Source: Pseudochrobactrum sp. sp1633 (GTDB lineage Bacteria; Pseudomonadota; Alphaproteobacteria; Rhizobiales; Rhizobiaceae). Taken from it: a DNA stretch of 64,000 nt. Each line of letters begins with the position of its first letter. The first letter of the stretch is position 1. Location: NCBI RefSeq assembly GCF_030376605.1, contig NZ_JARRAE010000006.1, positions 124,001 through 188,000 on the forward strand, given 5' to 3'. The notes under the pieces are model-generated. The model saw only the letters and a program-made list of their open reading frames with translations. It ran no database searches and was not told the origin of the DNA. Shown here one piece after another: positions 62,449 to 64,000 of the stretch. The translations under genes were made by a program, and so were the position numbers.

Positions 62449-64000
62449 TGATGAGCCTGTTCTCCTTACATTTTTCACCACTGCTCAGCCCTCTCTGGCT
62501 CAGCCTTTGTCTTGTGCCGCTGGCATTGGTTGTCCTTGCCGGCCTTGCCCTGCGCAAGCGTGGCAGCCTGCTGCGCTTAGGCGGTTTTGCAGCACTTGCT
62601 TTGGCACTGTTCAATCCTGAGATTACGCGTGAACAGCGGGAGCCTCTAAAAACCATTGTCGGCGTTGTGGTTGACCGCAGCGCCAGTCAGTCTCAGGGCA
62701 ACCGCACGCAAGACACAGATGCCGCCCTTGACGCGCTGAAAAAGAAACTCAGTTCCCAGCCGGATATTGAAACACGCATTATTGAAAGCGCCACAGGTGC
62801 TGATGACCGCGACAATACGCGGCTGTTTACAGCCCTGAATGAAGGTCTGCGCGATGTGCCACCATCGCGTATCGGCGGCGCGGTTATGATTACTGATGGT
62901 CAGGTGCATGATGCTCCGGCCAGCGCAGATGAGCTGAATTTCAAAGCCCCGCTCCATGCACTGATTACCGGCACGGGCGATGAGTTCGACCGCAGTATCC
63001 GCTTCGTCCGCGTGCCGCGTTTCGGCCTCAGCGGCAAGCCGCAGGAACTGGTCTTCCGCGTGGAAGATGCCGGAAAAGTACCGGCCGATGCACCGCAGGC
63101 CAATGTTACCATCCGCATCAATGGTGAGCCGGTTGCCACGCTTCCGGCAACAAGCGGTCAGGATATCAAAACCGAAATCACCCTGCCCCATGCCGGTCGC
63201 AACATTGTAGAGATTGTGACCGAGCCACTGGATGATGAGGTTACTGCCGCCAATAATCAGGCCGTTGCGCTGATTGATGCCATTCGTGAAAACCTGCGGG
63301 TATTGCTGGTGTCCGGTGAGCCGAATAATGGCGAGCGCACATGGCGCAACCTGCTGAAATCCGACACCTCTGTCGATCTCGTACATTTCACCATTCTGCG
63401 CCCGCCGGAGAAGCAGGACGATACACCGATCAATGAATTATCGCTGATCGTGTTTCCGACGCGCGAACTGTTCGTCGATAAGGTCGAAGATTTTGATCTT
63501 ATTATTTTTGACCGCTACCAGCACCGGAATGTGCTGCCGCTGCTCTATTATGATTATATCGCACAATATGTGCAAAATGGCGGTGCGCTGCTGATCGCCG
63601 CAGGCCCTGAATATGCAGGCAGCATGTCCATTGCCCGTACACCGCTGCTCGGCGTATTGCCTGCATTGCCGACCGGTAGCATGACAGAAAAAGGGTTTTA
63701 TCCACGCCTGACTGATGCCGGAAAGCGCCATCCGGTCACACGCGGACTGGAAGGCAGTGCACAGGAGCCACCGCAATGGGGGCGCTGGTTCCGCTCTATT
63801 GATATTGCCACACCGCAGGGCGAAACCGTGATGCAAGGCCCCGATAATAAGCCATTGATGGTGCTTGGCCATCAGGGCAAAGGCCGCGTCGGTATGTTGC
63901 TGTCTGATCAGGGCTGGCTCTGGGCGCGTGATTTTGAGGGCGGTGGGCCTTATGCATCGCTCTATCGCCGTATGGCGCATTGGCTAATGCAGGAACCGGA
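62448..64000 (+). CDS. Putative membrane/VWA-like protein of the MoxR operon (3' end outside window)
   Basis: An open frame of at least 517 codons starting in the ATGATG overlap with the upstream stop (62446-62450). The N-terminus has two hydrophobic segments (about 14-32 and 40-56), then a domain beginning IVGVVVDRSASQSQ near 68, whose DRSAS matches the MIDAS start of VWA domains, and an extended beta-rich portion, with a glutamine-amidotransferase-like segment near 340-390 (YVQNGGALLIAAGPEYAGS). The gene runs off the end of the window. Family-level only. Confidence 0.85.
   Translation, partial: MMSLFSLHFSPLLSPLWLSLCLVPLALVVLAGLALRKRGSLLRLGGFAALALALFNPEITREQREPLKTIVGVVVDRSASQSQGNRTQDTDAALDALKKKLSSQPDIETRIIESATGADDRDNTRLFTALNEGLRDVPPSRIGGAVMITDGQVHDAPASADELNFKAPLHALITGTGDEFDRSIRFVRVPRFGLSGKPQELVFRVEDAGKVPADAPQANVTIRINGEPVATLPATSGQDIKTEITLPHAGRNIVEIVTEPLDDEVTAANNQAVALIDAIRENLRVLLVSGEPNNGERTWRNLLKSDTSVDLVHFTILRPPEKQDDTPINELSLIVFPTRELFVDKVEDFDLIIFDRYQHRNVLPLLYYDYIAQYVQNGGALLIAAGPEYAGSMSIARTPLLGVLPALPTGSMTEKGFYPRLTDAGKRHPVTRGLEGSAQEPPQWGRWFRSIDIATPQGETVMQGPDNKPLMVLGHQGKGRVGMLLSDQGWLWARDFEGGGPYASLYRRMAHWLMQEP

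Overview
The window reads as core chromosome of an alphaproteobacterium in the order Hyphomicrobiales (Rhizobiales), close to the Brucellaceae. The evidence is a LsrB/VtlR-type LysR regulator beside trxB, a WadC/LpcC-type core mannosyltransferase beside greA, a BA14K-family secreted protein, a UvrB with long extensions, a fbc/pet cytochrome bc1 operon and a MoxR-DUF58-DUF4159 operon. By eye the base composition is near half G+C, lower than Brucella or Ochrobactrum. A relative such as Pseudochrobactrum or Paenochrobactrum is therefore possible, but I cannot fix the genus.

Layout. 0-5.3 kb: the 3' end of carA and all of carB, separated by an oppositely oriented zinc-peptidase gene. 5.3-10 kb: a cold-shock gene, an aspartate aminotransferase, an AbcR-like small RNA, a LsrB/VtlR regulator and thioredoxin reductase. 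10-14.1 kb: a TrkH-type potassium transporter, Lrp, a WadC-like glycosyltransferase and greA. 14.8-24.6 kb: an EamA transporter, a lipoprotein hydrolase, an SH3 protein, uvrB, a lytic transglycosylase, a second cold-shock gene, a BA14K protein and a glyoxalase-II-like hydrolase. 24.8-30.5 kb: a small glycine-rich protein, a MarR/OmpR-type regulator pair resembling PetP/PetR with a histidine kinase, then a run of small minus-strand genes including csaA, ybjN and ubiK homologues. 30.8-42.9 kb: lgt and its downstream genes, prs, a GST, a HerA-like ATPase, a short rplY, pth, ychF and two MaoC hydratases. 43-51.1 kb: apt, the cytochrome bc1 operon and two ABC exporters. 51.4-57.5 kb: a possible 50-residue ORF, trmL, hemF, a class D beta-lactamase, cca, a NUDIX CoA hydrolase and DUF1285. 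57.6-64 kb: the MoxR, DUF58, DUF4159 and partial VWA-like operon.

Most genes are housekeeping. No phage, insertion sequence, CRISPR array, tRNA or rRNA was seen. The most interesting signals are small: an AbcR-like sRNA with its own promoter and terminator next to its probable regulator; tandem duplications of gene 3' ends, stop codon included, at rplY and trmL; an rplY lacking the usual second domain; a terminator in the greA leader; a possible small protein at 51.4-51.6 kb; and an M24 enzyme that appears to have lost its metal ligands. I did not find a convincing large novel system.
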